NCBI GenBank assembly: GCA_020638465.1
Contig: JACKIM010000001.1
Span: 1,992,501-2,056,500, forward strand
DNA length: 64,000 nt
Reading direction: 5' to 3'
Source: Geminicoccaceae bacterium
GTDB lineage: Bacteria; Pseudomonadota; Alphaproteobacteria; Geminicoccales; Geminicoccaceae
In this document: piece after piece, positions 26,329 through 33,892 of the stretch
How the letters are laid out: every line of letters starts with the position of its first letter
Position numbering within the stretch: position 1 is the first letter of the stretch
Position numbers and translations under genes: made by a program
The notes under the pieces: model-generated
Told to the model about the DNA's origin: nothing
The model's input: only the letters and a program-made list of their open reading frames with translations
Databases searched by the model: none

Positions 26329-26748
26329 TCAGGCGGCCTCGCTGATGTCCGCAACAAGCGTTCGACCCAGTGCTGCAAGAGCAGCTTCCACCTGCCTGAT
26401 ATGCGACTGGTGATCGAGGTCGAGCAAACGGCGCAAGGCGGTTTCCGCTATTCCAAGGCGGGCCGCCAGCGCCCGGCCGCTCGTTCTTTCCTCACGCATG
26501 GCGAGCCGCAGGCCGATCTTGGCGACGGTCAGGGCATCGAGGCGCACCGGCAGGCCGCCGCCGCCGGACGGTCGCGGAAGGTCATCATCTTCACCGATGT
26601 GCATTGCAAAGATTGACGCCAGCAGATCATGAGCGCGCTGCGGCACATCGGCCTCGCTTTCTGCGAATGAGACGCCGTTCAGTCCGTCAAAGGTGATGGT
26701 GAACCCGCCATCTTCGCGAGTGACGGTCGCGTGAAATACTTCGTTCAC
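26329..26748 (-). CDS. hicB: HicB-type antitoxin
   Basis: A 139-residue antitoxin. The N-terminal HicB fold reads MNEVFHATVTREDGGFTITF then DLLASIFAMHIG, and the C-terminal DNA-binding part is GRALAARLGIAETALRRLLD. HicB binds and masks HicA and represses the operon. It follows hicA with a four-base overlap (toxin first, the usual order for this type). Confidence 0.85.
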   Translation of the reverse strand: MNEVFHATVTREDGGFTITFDGLNGVSFAESEADVPQRAHDLLASIFAMHIGEDDDLPRPSGGGGLPVRLDALTVAKIGLRLAMREERTSGRALAARLGIAETALRRLLDLDHQSHIRQVEAALAALGRTLVADISEAA

Positions 26749-26948
26749 TTTTTCACTCCGAGCTGCTTGAGAATTGCATTCACGGTGCCGGTCGGCATCT
26801 CGCCTTTCGAATGAGGGATGACGGTTTTCCGGCTGCCGAGGTGAACCTCGATGTGGCCTCCCTTGCCGCGCCCTCGAACCTCATCGAAAGGAAGGCCGCT
26901 GGCCTTTGCGTGGCGTTTCAGGAGCTTCATGAGTTCACTGTGCTTCAT
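26745..26948 (-). CDS. hicA: HicA-type mRNA interferase toxin
   Basis: A 67-residue toxin. MKHSELMKLLKRHAKASGLP is the first helix, and GRGKGGHIEVHLGSRKTVIP carries the catalytic His of the double-stranded-RNA-binding-like fold. PTGTVNAILKQLGV is the conserved C-terminal helix. HicA cleaves mRNA when freed from HicB. This copy is intact, unlike the second hicA in the window. An ATG two codons upstream (26954) is possible. Confidence 0.87.
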   Translation of the reverse strand: MKHSELMKLLKRHAKASGLPFDEVRGRGKGGHIEVHLGSRKTVIPHSKGEMPTGTVNAILKQLGVKK

Positions 26949-27001
26949 GCACACATAAATAGGCGCATTCTCGATTTAAGTCAACACATATTTGTGTGCA
27001 T
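26947..27001. promoter_or_regulatory. hicAB operator/promoter region with inverted repeats
   Basis: ATGCACACATAAAT (26947-26960) and ATTTGTGTGCAT (26990-27001) form an imperfect inverted pair, and ACACA-TATT-TGTGT at 26984-26997 is a complete palindrome. HicB proteins bind such palindromes to repress their own operon. The segment is AT-rich relative to its surroundings. Confidence 0.5.
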
Positions 27002-27546
27002 ACCCACATCCCGCGCATTGCTCGCCCCTGTTCTCAACGTCTGTGCGAAACGGCCACAAGGCGGCCTGCGGGGCGCGGACAGCGCCTTCGTGCCGGTTTG
27101 GGTCACACCGTTCATCCCGATCCGCTTTCGCCCGCTGACGGGCCGTTTGCGCCGGTTGAGGGCGCGGGCTCGTCTTCGCCTTTGTCAGGGGCTCCCTCCC
27201 TGCCGAACAGGTGCAGCCGCTGAAGTTCCCGCTCCATTATTTCATACCCGTAGTCCGCTTCAGCCTGTTCACCTTTCTCGCCAGCGATCCCACGGGCGTT
27301 CTCCCTCGTTTCGTTTCCCTGCCTTGGACAGTAGAGCACAGCACTTCGACTTGCGATCCGGTGAAGAGACTTTTCGAACGACTGTGCATCATCTTGCGCG
27401 GCGACAGTCGCCGGTCGCGAACTTATCCACAGCGCCAACATCAGACTCTGATTACCAGTATTAAGTTCCAATGTGTCATGGGAGGCCCATGGCCCCCCCC
27501 CCCCATTTCCAACCACACACATTTCAATGGGTTATCGCGAAAATAC
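27002..27546. other. Interval between hicA and the IS66 element, no firm gene
   Basis: I see no convincing gene in these 545 bases. A minus-strand frame at 27112-27522 encodes a hydrophilic stretch (YGYEIMERELQRLHLFGREG) that looks weakly coding and could be the tail of an old phage gene. A run of 12 C at 27493-27504 lies just before the IS66 insertion point. The target duplication GAAAATAC occupies 27539-27546. Confidence 0.4.
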
Positions 27547-27570
27547 GTAACCGGTGCAAAAGTCCGGGCG
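27547..27570. repeat. IS66 left inverted repeat
   Basis: 24 bases, the exact reverse complement of 29259-29282. Confidence 0.95.
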
Positions 27571-27571
27571 A

Positions 27572-29170
27572 TCAGACCTTGGCGGCGGTGACGAGCTGGG
27601 CGAGTGGTGGGATTTCTGTCGTGTATGGTACGGCGAGTCGGTGGCCGAGGAGCTGGAAGAAGGAGACGTCGAGTTTCTGGCAGGTTTTCATGCAGCCGAG
27701 CAGGGTATCGCGTGCCTGACGGCCGGCATCGGACCAGGTGCCGCCGGAGATCTTGCGTTTGGTGACGTGGCAGCGGATGTCGTTCTCGGAGCCATTGGTG
27801 TGCAGGGGGATTTCGGGGCGGTCGAGGACCAGGAGGAGTTCCGGTTTGCGGGCATGCAGGCGTGCAAGCAGGCGATCGAGGGTGGCGAAACCGGTCTTGC
27901 GCTTGAAGATGCGGTCGAAGCGGGCACGGAGCTGGGTTGCGCGCGATTTTTGAGGGTCTCGCTTGTAAGCCTTGAGATCGGCGTAGAACCACCAGACGAG
28001 CTGGCGGACGAGATCGATGGCACGCCTTTGGCTGTCGTTGAAGCCGGTGAGCTTGTGGATCAGGCGCTCGGCATGAACCCAGCAGAGTGCATGTCGGCCG
28101 ACACGGAACTGTCCGGCGCCATCGGAGACGATGACGGTATCGTTGAGCAGACCCTGGTGGTGGATGCTGCCCCAGAGTGCGGCCTCGGTGGCGATTTTGA
28201 CCGGGTCGGGGTGAACATCGAGTTGATCGATGCCGAGTTCGCCCAGATGGGCCGAGAAGGCGCCGCGATCGGCGAATGTCCTGGTGTCATGCGCCTCCAG
28301 CCGGGCGATCACGGAGCCCGCCAGCGCATGTTTGCGCATGTAGCTGAAGGCGTCGTCATTGAGGACATAACCGCCATGACCGGCGCGCAGCAGTTCGAGA
28401 AAATTCACCCGGCTCTTGGAAAACGTCGTCGCGAAGTGGGTGAAGCGGTCATCGCCGATCTGGGTGGTGAAGCCGTTTTTGGCGCCATGCCGGGCGCCGG
28501 TGTCATCGACGGTGATCCATTTCGCGCTCTCGAGACCGGCGCGGAACAGCTCCGTGGCCTCGTCATGCAAATCGCCTGGATCATTGTTCAACAGCCGGAT
28601 GACCTGGCACTTGGAAATGACGATGCCGATCTCGTTCAGCATCGCCGTCAAGCGTTCCGTCGTGACCTGGCCCTGGACGTGCTGCAGAATGATGAACCGC
28701 ACCAGTTCAGGCCCGAAATGCCCGCACAAGCCCTGGGGCAACGGCGCTGTCACCGTTCGCCCGTCCGGCGTCATCCAGCGCTCCTGGCGATAGCGGATCA
28801 CCCGGCTCTCCAGCCGCAGATCCTGCACGACAAAATCCTCATACCCCTTGAACCGCGAGCCGGGCGGCGCCTCAACCCCGAGCTTCTGCTCCTCGCTCAC
28901 CACAGGAACCCGCCGGCTGGCCTTCGACGAACCACCCCGCTTGCCCTTGCCGCCTCGCTTGCCTGTGGCCGTCGATGTTCCGGCCTTCGCTGCCATCCCC
29001 GACGGTTTGATCTTCGGCCGCCCTTTCAGCCCCTTGAGCCGGGCAATCTCATCCCGCAATGCTGCATTCTCCGCCTCCAGCAAAGCGACGCGCTCCAGCA
29101 GCGCCGCAACCAAATCGCGGAGATCATCAAGGCCGAGTGTGGCGAGGTTGGTGGCATTGGGCTTGGACAT
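27572..29170 (-). CDS. IS66-family transposase
   Basis: A 532-residue single-protein transposase. Residues 15-45 are a leucine-zipper-like coil (LLERVALLEAENAALRDEIA), followed by a Gly/Lys/Ser-rich basic linker. The catalytic domain has WITVDDTGARHGAKNGF (first Asp), CWVHAERLIHKL, and HTNGSENDIRCHVTKRKISG (Glu), the IS66 DDE signature. The frame is intact and full length, so the element may be active. Confidence 0.93.
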   Translation of the reverse strand: MSKPNATNLATLGLDDLRDLVAALLERVALLEAENAALRDEIARLKGLKGRPKIKPSGMAAKAGTSTATGKRGGKGKRGGSSKASRRVPVVSEEQKLGVEAPPGSRFKGYEDFVVQDLRLESRVIRYRQERWMTPDGRTVTAPLPQGLCGHFGPELVRFIILQHVQGQVTTERLTAMLNEIGIVISKCQVIRLLNNDPGDLHDEATELFRAGLESAKWITVDDTGARHGAKNGFTTQIGDDRFTHFATTFSKSRVNFLELLRAGHGGYVLNDDAFSYMRKHALAGSVIARLEAHDTRTFADRGAFSAHLGELGIDQLDVHPDPVKIATEAALWGSIHHQGLLNDTVIVSDGAGQFRVGRHALCWVHAERLIHKLTGFNDSQRRAIDLVRQLVWWFYADLKAYKRDPQKSRATQLRARFDRIFKRKTGFATLDRLLARLHARKPELLLVLDRPEIPLHTNGSENDIRCHVTKRKISGGTWSDAGRQARDTLLGCMKTCQKLDVSFFQLLGHRLAVPYTTEIPPLAQLVTAAKV

Positions 29171-29258
29171 AACAAACTTGAATCACGTCCCATCGCTCTT
29201 GGGAATCGAGAACATATTCTTATTCCATGCGCGCAGATCAAGCCTCAAAAATCCAGTC

Positions 29259-29282
29259 CGCCCGGACTTTTGCACCGGTTAC
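29259..29282. repeat. IS66 right inverted repeat
   Basis: 24 bases matching the left repeat exactly in inverse; followed by the target duplication copy GAAAATAC at 29283-29290. The 257 bases from 29291 to the next gene end (29548) hold no gene that I can support. Confidence 0.95.
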
Positions 29283-29547
29283 GAAAATACGGTGAATCTG
29301 CTGTTTTCCGTCATCCTGCCCGGCGGGATTTGCAGCGGTTGTCCACAAGCCGCGCCGTTCAATGGCCGAAGCGAGGCCGGATCGGGCCGGAACGGAGAGG
29401 ATTTGCGACCATCAAGGCAGGGAAATGTTGCTCAATGGTTAACGGATGTGAGGAATTCCGCCCTGCTTTCGGGTCCAATTCAGGCTGCAGACGCGCGGAA
29501 GCGGCGCGCCCTTCCGGCCACGCCGTCCGTCCGGCCTTGTTCAGAAT

Positions 29548-30348
29548 CTATCCGGGCGGGCCGTCGCGCGCCCACATCTCGAAGAAGCGGCCGCCGAGAT
29601 AGGCGGCGGCCCAGACATCGGCGTAACGCGACGAACCGGTTTTCTGCCAGCGGTCCACCAGCCAGTCGATCACCGACGACGGCACTTTTGGCGCCGGGAT
29701 CGACTTGTAGATCTGCCTGGCATGGGCATACATGCGCTGCGCCACGTTGGCGCGCATGAGCCGTGCATCCCTCATTGCCGCTTCGGCCTTGCGGGCGGCG
29801 CGCTCGGCCCTGCTCCGGCTGCGGGCCATGTAGCCCACCAGGGTCTTCTCCGCCCTCAGATCCTCGCGATCATGCGTCATCCGCTCGTAAAGCGGATCGA
29901 GCCCCCTGAGCCTTTCGAGCCGCTCCATGTCCTCGCGGTGACGGGCGTCCCGCTGGCTCTCGCCGGGACGGATCTCCAGCGGTGCCCCGGCCATCCCGTC
30001 GATCATCTGCTTTTCCTGGCCGAAGGTTCCCGACGAGGAGGCGAGCTTCTGGTATTTGCGGGTCAGGTGCATGGCCTTGAGGCTGAACATGCCGTCGCGG
30101 GTTTCGACCTGGTCGGCCATCGCCGCCCGCGTCTTCGCCCATTGCTTCGGCGTCTGCTGCGCGCACCGCGCAAGCAGCCCGTCATCGTCCGGCACCCGCA
30201 TGCCTTCGACCCGTTCCAGCCGTTCGGAAAGCAGGATGAATGCCTGGGCGACGTGGGGGCCTCGCCGGGCCATGTCGGCCAGCAGTTCCCGGTGGATCGG
30301 ATATCGGGTTGAAACGGGGAGGGCGAAGGCGTCCATGATCCGTCTCAA
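29548..30348 (-). CDS. Phage-type protein with a YdaU/DUF1376-like region
   Basis: A 266-residue protein. Residues 40-110 (PDDDGLLARCAQQTPKQWAK, then the RDGMFSLKAMHLTRKYQKLA run) follow the 'dd..LAr....s..eW' pattern of YdaU/DUF1376-like domains found in phage replication proteins. The rest is basic and helical (RSRSRAERAARKAEAAMRDA), and the C-terminus WLVDRWQKTGSSRYADVWAA is Trp-rich. A DNA-replication role is inferred only from this resemblance. An internal ATG at 30336 is an alternative start. Confidence 0.5.
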   Translation of the reverse strand: MRRIMDAFALPVSTRYPIHRELLADMARRGPHVAQAFILLSERLERVEGMRVPDDDGLLARCAQQTPKQWAKTRAAMADQVETRDGMFSLKAMHLTRKYQKLASSSGTFGQEKQMIDGMAGAPLEIRPGESQRDARHREDMERLERLRGLDPLYERMTHDREDLRAEKTLVGYMARSRSRAERAARKAEAAMRDARLMRANVAQRMYAHARQIYKSIPAPKVPSSVIDWLVDRWQKTGSSRYADVWAAAYLGGRFFEMWARDGPPG

Positions 30349-30502
30349 TCCCCGCCAATGTCGCTGTGTAAGCGACTTTGCGCCGGAGACTTTCGCGCAA
30401 CGGACCCCTTGTGCGCGCCGGATGGATGGCCGATTCTAGCCATCGCAGGTCCGTTGTTGTTGATGTATCCGTTGTTGATGCAGATGCGGGAATGGCTTGT
30501 GG

Positions 30503-30525
30503 AACCGGCCGCGAACCGGTTTTTT
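30503..30525 (+). terminator. Terminator-like hairpin with T6 tail
   Basis: AACCGG and CCGGTT form a six-pair stem with a seven-base loop, running into a T-rich tail on the plus strand. Confidence 0.5.
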
Positions 30526-30549
30526 GAAGTTGAGGAAAAGCATTTCGTG

Positions 30550-30585
30550 ACGAGCGCCGGGGTAACCCCTTAGGCGCTCGTTTTC
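30550..30585 (+). terminator. Strong terminator hairpin
   Basis: ACGAGCGCC (30550-30558) pairs with GGCGCTCGT (30573-30581), with an inner GGGG-TAA-CCCC stem, followed by TTTTCGTTT on the plus strand. Confidence 0.65.
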
Positions 30586-30675
30586 GTTTGGCGTCGCCGG
30601 AAGCCGGGCGGCGGCCTCGGCATTGTCTCTGCCATCATACGGATATTCGAGCGGATGTTCAGGAGAGATCCCGAG

Positions 30676-31020
30676 ATGCCCACTGTCCAGCTCAATCTCT
30701 GGTACCAGGACGGCCATCCGCGCATGTGGTGCGAGGTCACCAACAATGGCCGTACTACCCCGCTCGTCATCGAGGAGCTGCGCCTCATCCGCCCATGGAC
30801 CGGCGGCATGAGCCGGATTTTCGGCACGACACCCATCGCCGGCCCGGCCCGGCGCCTGCCCATCGGCCTGATGATCGACCCCGGCCAGTCGCAGGATTTC
30901 CGCCTGCGCCTCGATCCCGCCCGCACCGTCAGGAGCGTCGTGCTGCTCGCCGTGCTGGAACAGCAGGATCCCACGCCCCGGACCCACAAGATCCGCGTCT
31001 GGCGCAAGCCCCGCCACTGA
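30676..31020 (+). CDS. Hypothetical island protein, 114 residues
   Basis: The product starts MPTVQLNLWYQDGHPRMWCE and reads as a small beta-sandwich-like protein (VTNNGRTTPLVIEELRLI, DFRLRLDPARTVRSVVLLAV). AGGAG lies ten bases before the ATG. No family recognised. It is the first rightward gene after the terminator pair and before the repressor region. Confidence 0.5.
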   Translation: MPTVQLNLWYQDGHPRMWCEVTNNGRTTPLVIEELRLIRPWTGGMSRIFGTTPIAGPARRLPIGLMIDPGQSQDFRLRLDPARTVRSVVLLAVLEQQDPTPRTHKIRVWRKPRH

Positions 31021-31088
31021 TCGCCCCGCCACCGGCCGTCCGCTGTCTTGCAAGTGGAACCCTGTTTCGGGGACACGCGGCCGGTGTC

Positions 31089-31331
31089 TCATGAAGCCCG
31101 GTCCTGCGGCGAGCGCTGGCGAAGGGAACGGCGGGAGGCGGCGAGAGCGGTCTCATGCAGATCGGTGGAGAGCTTCACGCCTTTACGGCGCGCAAGGTCG
31201 AGCAGCGCCGGCCAGGCGTGCGCGGGGATACCGCGCTTAGGCCAGTTGCTTACTGTCTGCGGATTGATGCCCATCTCTCTTGAGATTCGGGTGGCTCCGC
31301 CAAGAGTTTCGATCAGAATTTTACCGTTCAT
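31089..31331 (-). CDS. Cro/YdaS-like helix-turn-helix protein
   Basis: An 80-residue DNA-binding protein. GGATRISREMGINPQTVSNW then PKRGIPAHAWPALLDLARRK gives a YdaS/Cro-like fold, in which the Trp-Pro-Lys-Arg-Gly after the recognition helix is typical. The preferred start is Met 31331. It is divergent from an XRE-type gene 112 bases away, the layout of a phage lysogeny switch. Confidence 0.72.
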   Translation of the reverse strand: MNGKILIETLGGATRISREMGINPQTVSNWPKRGIPAHAWPALLDLARRKGVKLSTDLHETALAASRRSLRQRSPQDRAS

Positions 31332-31344
31332 GACGATCAATTTT

Positions 31345-31359
31345 GACACATAGTGTTTC
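31345..31359. promoter_or_regulatory. Candidate operator between divergent repressor genes
   Basis: GACACATAGTGTTTC contains the palindrome ACAC-ATA-GTGT. A related site (12 of 15 matching in inverse orientation) occurs at 31829-31843, upstream of the next gene. Two similar sites flanking a repressor gene fit autoregulation. Confidence 0.45.
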
Positions 31360-31443
31360 TTTACGAAAGACCCGATTCGCTGCGTGTCCGGAAGCGTCTG
31401 TTTCAGTATTGGATCAAGGGTTAGACCTTATCCGAAAAGAACC

Positions 31444-31731
31444 ATGCCACTACCCGAACGTAGCGCCGACTTAGTGCTTGTTGTCGGGGAACGCCTCGCC
31501 GCCACGCGGCGCGCGCTTGAACTCACCCAAGAGCAGCTCGCAGAGCAAGTCGGCGTTTCGCGAGGCGCGCTTGGGAATTGGGAACAAGGAACGAGGCTTC
31601 CCGATCCTGCCACGATGCTTCGCTTGAGACAGCGTTATGGCGTGACTCTCGACTGGATCTACGGGGGTGATCCGTCAGGTTTGCCGCAGCGTTTGGCATC
31701 CAAAATCCTGGGGCGAACGTCTATCCCATAG
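31444..31731 (+). CDS. XRE-family repressor-like protein
   Basis: A 95-residue regulator. GERLAATRRALELTQEQLAE then QVGVSRGALGNWEQGTRLPD is a classic lambda-type helix-turn-helix (HTH_3). The C-terminus LRQRYGVTLDWIYGGDPSGL is common in phage repressors of this size. No peptidase or oligomerisation domain. Start Met 31444 is preferred; the longer reading from 31384 has no family match. Confidence 0.8.
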   Translation: MPLPERSADLVLVVGERLAATRRALELTQEQLAEQVGVSRGALGNWEQGTRLPDPATMLRLRQRYGVTLDWIYGGDPSGLPQRLASKILGRTSIP

Positions 31732-31828
31732 CGAGCCCGAAAAGACGCTCAGGCCTTCGAGAAGATGGAGGCTTTGACTAAGCAAATTCAATCATGACCC
31801 ATAATGGGTCGATATGTAATTGATTTTT

Positions 31829-31843
31829 GAAACATGGTGTGTC
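31829..31843. promoter_or_regulatory. Second candidate repressor site
   Basis: GAAACATGGTGTGTC is the inverse of the site at 31345-31359 with three mismatches. It lies 30 bases before the ATG at 31873. Confidence 0.4.
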
Positions 31844-31870
31844 ATTTCTTGTTTATGCAAGAGGACACGC

Positions 31871-31896
31871 CCATGAACCCGCTCGCCCTTTCCGGC
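31871..31896 (+). repeat. 26-bp direct repeat, copy 1
   Basis: Identical to 32397-32422. In this copy it encodes the first eight residues (MNPLALSG) of the acidic protein. Confidence 0.85.
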
Positions 31897-32079
31897 TCGG
31901 ACGATACCGATGACACCGCACTGACGGAGAGCGCCGCCTGGTCGGATGTGCATGTGGTCGGCGGCTCGATCATCACCGAGGCCGAATATCTCGACCTGAT
32001 CGCCCGCGACGAATATGTCGGGCCGGACAATGACGACTGGCTGGATGACTTTGCCGGGCCGGACGAAGAGGGATGCTAG
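31873..32079 (+). CDS. Small acidic protein, 68 residues
   Basis: The product starts MNPLALSGSDDTDDTALTES and is rich in Asp and Glu (GPDNDDWLDDFAGPDEEGC at the end). AGAGGA precedes the ATG by about seven bases. Small acidic proteins in phages can mimic DNA and inhibit DNA-binding proteins, but nothing here proves that. The first eight codons are duplicated at 32397-32422. It converges on, and overlaps by four bases, the coiled-coil gene. Confidence 0.55.
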   Translation: MNPLALSGSDDTDDTALTESAAWSDVHVVGGSIITEAEYLDLIARDEYVGPDNDDWLDDFAGPDEEGC

Positions 32080-32333
32080 CCCGCAGGTTCCTGCGTGATG
32101 CGCTCGACGGCCTTGGTCAGCCGGTCGAGCTTCTGCCGCTGCCGGTCCTGCTGGCCGGTCAGGGCGCGGATCTCGCCGGTCAGCGCGTGAACGCTGGTGT
32201 CGAGGCGGCGCACGATCGCCGCCGTCACTTCCATGTCGGCCTTGAGGTCTTCGACATCGGCCTGAACGCGGTCCAGCTTGTCCATCATGCGCTGAAGCTG
32301 CGTGGCGATGAAGGTGAGATCGACCTTTTCCAT
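32076..32333 (-). CDS. 85-residue coiled-coil protein
   Basis: The product starts MEKVDLTFIATQLQRMMDKL, followed by heptads (RVQADVEDLKADMEVTAAIV) and a Gln/Arg-rich end (TGQQDRQRQKLDRLTKAVER). It looks like a paralogue or analogue of the coiled-coil gene at 26049-26303. No enzymatic motif; function unknown. Confidence 0.6.
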   Translation of the reverse strand: MEKVDLTFIATQLQRMMDKLDRVQADVEDLKADMEVTAAIVRRLDTSVHALTGEIRALTGQQDRQRQKLDRLTKAVERITQEPAG

Positions 32334-32396
32334 GAGGCGCATTCTACCAGAAACGCCACACGGTGTGAAAGTGAACGAAGCTGCACGGAGGTGCGT

Positions 32397-32422
32397 CCAT
32401 GAACCCGCTCGCCCTTTCCGGC
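32397..32422 (+). repeat. 26-bp direct repeat, copy 2
   Basis: Identical to 31871-31896 and preceded by GGAGG at 32387-32391. In the frame of the downstream nuclease the repeat reads TRSPFPA rather than NPLALSG. Confidence 0.85.
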
Positions 32423-32459
32423 CCATGCCGCTGCGAGGCATCCGCGCCTGACCGATCCT

Positions 32460-33188
32460 GTGGCGTTCGAAACGACGAGGAACATGGATTTCGGCTCGGC
32501 GATGCACGAGCTGCTGCTGGGCGGCGAGGTGCGGGTGGTGACGGTCAATGCGCCGGACTGGCGCACCAGGGCGGCACGGGCGAGTCGGGAGGAGATCAGG
32601 AAAGCCTGCGGCATCCCGGTGCTGGCGGGCGACTGGCCGCGCATGGCGCGGATGCTGGCCGCCGCCCGCGAGCAGCTGGCCCGTGCGGGCATGGCCTGGG
32701 CGTTCTCGCCGGCGCGCGGCTTTTCCGAAGTCTCGGCCTTCTGGCAGGAGGAGGCGGCGGGCGCGCCGATCTGGGGCCGCGCCCGGTTCGACTGGATCGA
32801 CCCGGAGGCCGGGCTGATCCTCGATTACAAGACGACCTCGATGCCGCTGTCGATGTGGAAGCGGCGGGCGCTGATGGAGCTTCCGGGCCGGGTGCAGCCG
32901 GCATGGTACCGGCGTGCGGCCGGGCGGCTGGGGGTGAAGCGGCCGCGCTTTGCCTTCGTCGTGCAGGAAACGGTCGAACCGTTCGGGCTGATGATCTTCG
33001 AGCCCGGCCCGCGCCTGCTCGAACGCGGCCGCGCGGACATCGATCACGCGGCGGCGAGCTGGTCGCGATGTCTCGGCCGGGGCGAATGGCCCGGCTACCC
33101 GGCGAAGGTCGAGACGATGGAGCCGCCGGCACCGCGCAAGCGGAGCAATCCGTTGCGCAAGGGGCGGCGCTGGGCCAAAAGCCGATGA
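32460..33188 (+). CDS. RecE-like PD-(D/E)XK nuclease, 5' end displaced
   Basis: The frame encodes MDFGSAMHELLLGG, then GRARFDWIDPEAG and LILDYKTTSMP, the core motifs of phage RecE/exonuclease VIII-like nucleases (catalytic D..DxK). Such enzymes resect double-stranded ends for phage recombination. The frame is open back to 32403 and encodes SPFPAHAAARHPRL, the usual 'SPAHA' start region, but has no start codon before GTG 32460. The well-placed ATG at 32399 (GGAGG upstream) is in a different frame. Either an indel has broken the start, or the N-terminus was lost by recombination. Confidence 0.72.
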   Translation: MAFETTRNMDFGSAMHELLLGGEVRVVTVNAPDWRTRAARASREEIRKACGIPVLAGDWPRMARMLAAAREQLARAGMAWAFSPARGFSEVSAFWQEEAAGAPIWGRARFDWIDPEAGLILDYKTTSMPLSMWKRRALMELPGRVQPAWYRRAAGRLGVKRPRFAFVVQETVEPFGLMIFEPGPRLLERGRADIDHAAASWSRCLGRGEWPGYPAKVETMEPPAPRKRSNPLRKGRRWAKSR

Positions 33189-33421
33189 ATGATGTACCGA
33201 ACTGCCTGAGCGGCGGCTTGCCGACCGTGACGCCGCAAAAACTGTTCGAGCTGATCGACGACTGCAAGCGGCGGGCGGCCATCCGCGGCCGCCTCCTCGG
33301 CCAGCCGAACGAGTGGGAATATCTGCAGGCCGCACTGGAGGAACTGCACCTGGCCCGCATTCAGGTCGGGCGGCTGGAACGGCACCTGCGGGCTTCCGCC
33401 CGCGATGCGAAGGCCGCATGA
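33185..33421 (+). CDS. Hypothetical phage protein, 78 residues
   Basis: The product starts MNDVPNCLSGGLPTVTPQKL and is helical (EWEYLQAALEELHLARIQVG then RLERHLRASARDAKAA). It overlaps both the nuclease stop and the next start by four bases, so it belongs to the same operon. No family recognised. Confidence 0.6.
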   Translation: MNDVPNCLSGGLPTVTPQKLFELIDDCKRRAAIRGRLLGQPNEWEYLQAALEELHLARIQVGRLERHLRASARDAKAA

Positions 33422-33654
33422 GCGCCAGCCCGTTCGGCGGACTGCCGTATTTCCGCAAGCTGTCGACCGGCTTCGGCCATCACCTCGTCGTGCGGATGCA
33501 CGCCAGCGGAACGCTGCTCGTCGAGCATGGCGAGGAGATCGTCGGCTCGTTCACCGCCGTCGGCTGGTGCCAGCTCGACCGCCGCGAAGCCGCCGAACTC
33601 GCCCGCTGCCTGCTCGACTATCTCGCACTGCCGGAGGGGGATCATGATGGATGA
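33418..33654 (+). CDS. Hypothetical phage protein, 78 residues
   Basis: The product starts MSASPFGGLPYFRKLSTGFG and reads HHLVVRMHASGTLLVEHGEE, GWCQLDRREAAELARCLLDY. It looks like a small alpha/beta protein. It overlaps the preceding gene (ATGA) and the following truncated gene. Function unknown. Confidence 0.6.
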   Translation: MSASPFGGLPYFRKLSTGFGHHLVVRMHASGTLLVEHGEEIVGSFTAVGWCQLDRREAAELARCLLDYLALPEGDHDG

Positions 33655-33826
33655 CGAACTCGACCTCGCCCGGGGGCTCGCCGATCCGGTCATCGCCGAA
33701 CGTGCGGAGATGCTCGCGCTAAGCCTGATGGCCTACAGCGAGCACACGCTCGGGGAAAACGGCTGGTGCGGCCGTGGCGAGCGGCTGGTCCTGCTGGCCG
33801 CATTCTCCCGCTGTTTCGCCGGCTTT
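33644..33826 (+). pseudogene. Phage gene truncated by the IS1-family element
   Basis: About 61 residues (MMDDELDLARGLADPVIAER to VLLAAFSRCFAGFA) are left before the frame runs into the insertion sequence. The sequence then continues in frame through the left IS end into the InsA protein, giving a possible fusion. The natural C-terminus is missing and does not reappear beyond the element, so it was deleted rather than merely interrupted. Confidence 0.7.
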
Positions 33827-33892
33827 GCTAATATTATAGCCTTCCGGCTGATTTTTTGCTACATCTCGCGTAGAGTGGCTGAGCGGGGGAAT

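Larger units (their letters stand above)
27547..29282 (-). mobile_element. IS66-family insertion sequence, complete
   Basis: A 1,736-bp element bounded by perfect 24-bp inverted repeats starting GTAACCGGTGCAAAAG. It is flanked by the 8-bp direct repeat GAAAATAC (27539-27546 and 29283-29290); eight bases is the IS66 target-site length. It carries one intact transposase gene and none of the usual IS66 accessory orfA/orfB (TnpA/TnpB) genes, as in the smaller ISBst12-like subgroup. The intact ends and matching duplication point to simple, fairly recent transposition. Confidence 0.93.
30398..30585 (+). ncRNA. Candidate structured RNA or leader (stacked hairpins)
   Basis: Between a leftward and a rightward gene. 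CAACGGACC (30398-30406) pairs with GGTCCGTTG (30448-30456); nested inside, GATGGC pairs with GCCATC (30425-30430, 30439-30444). Two terminator-like hairpins with T tails follow. No plus-strand gene that needs these terminators lies upstream, so an independent short transcript is one explanation. No known RNA family recognised. Confidence 0.3.

Noticed and set aside
27554..29602. 682-codon plus-strand frame through the IS66 element
   Set aside because: Antisense to the intact transposase and crosses the IS end; no homology.
32399..33421. 340-codon frame from a good ribosome site across the nuclease gene
   Set aside because: Its Gly/Arg/Ala-rich product is an out-of-frame reading of the nuclease; only its first codons and the last 78 (a separate gene) make sense.
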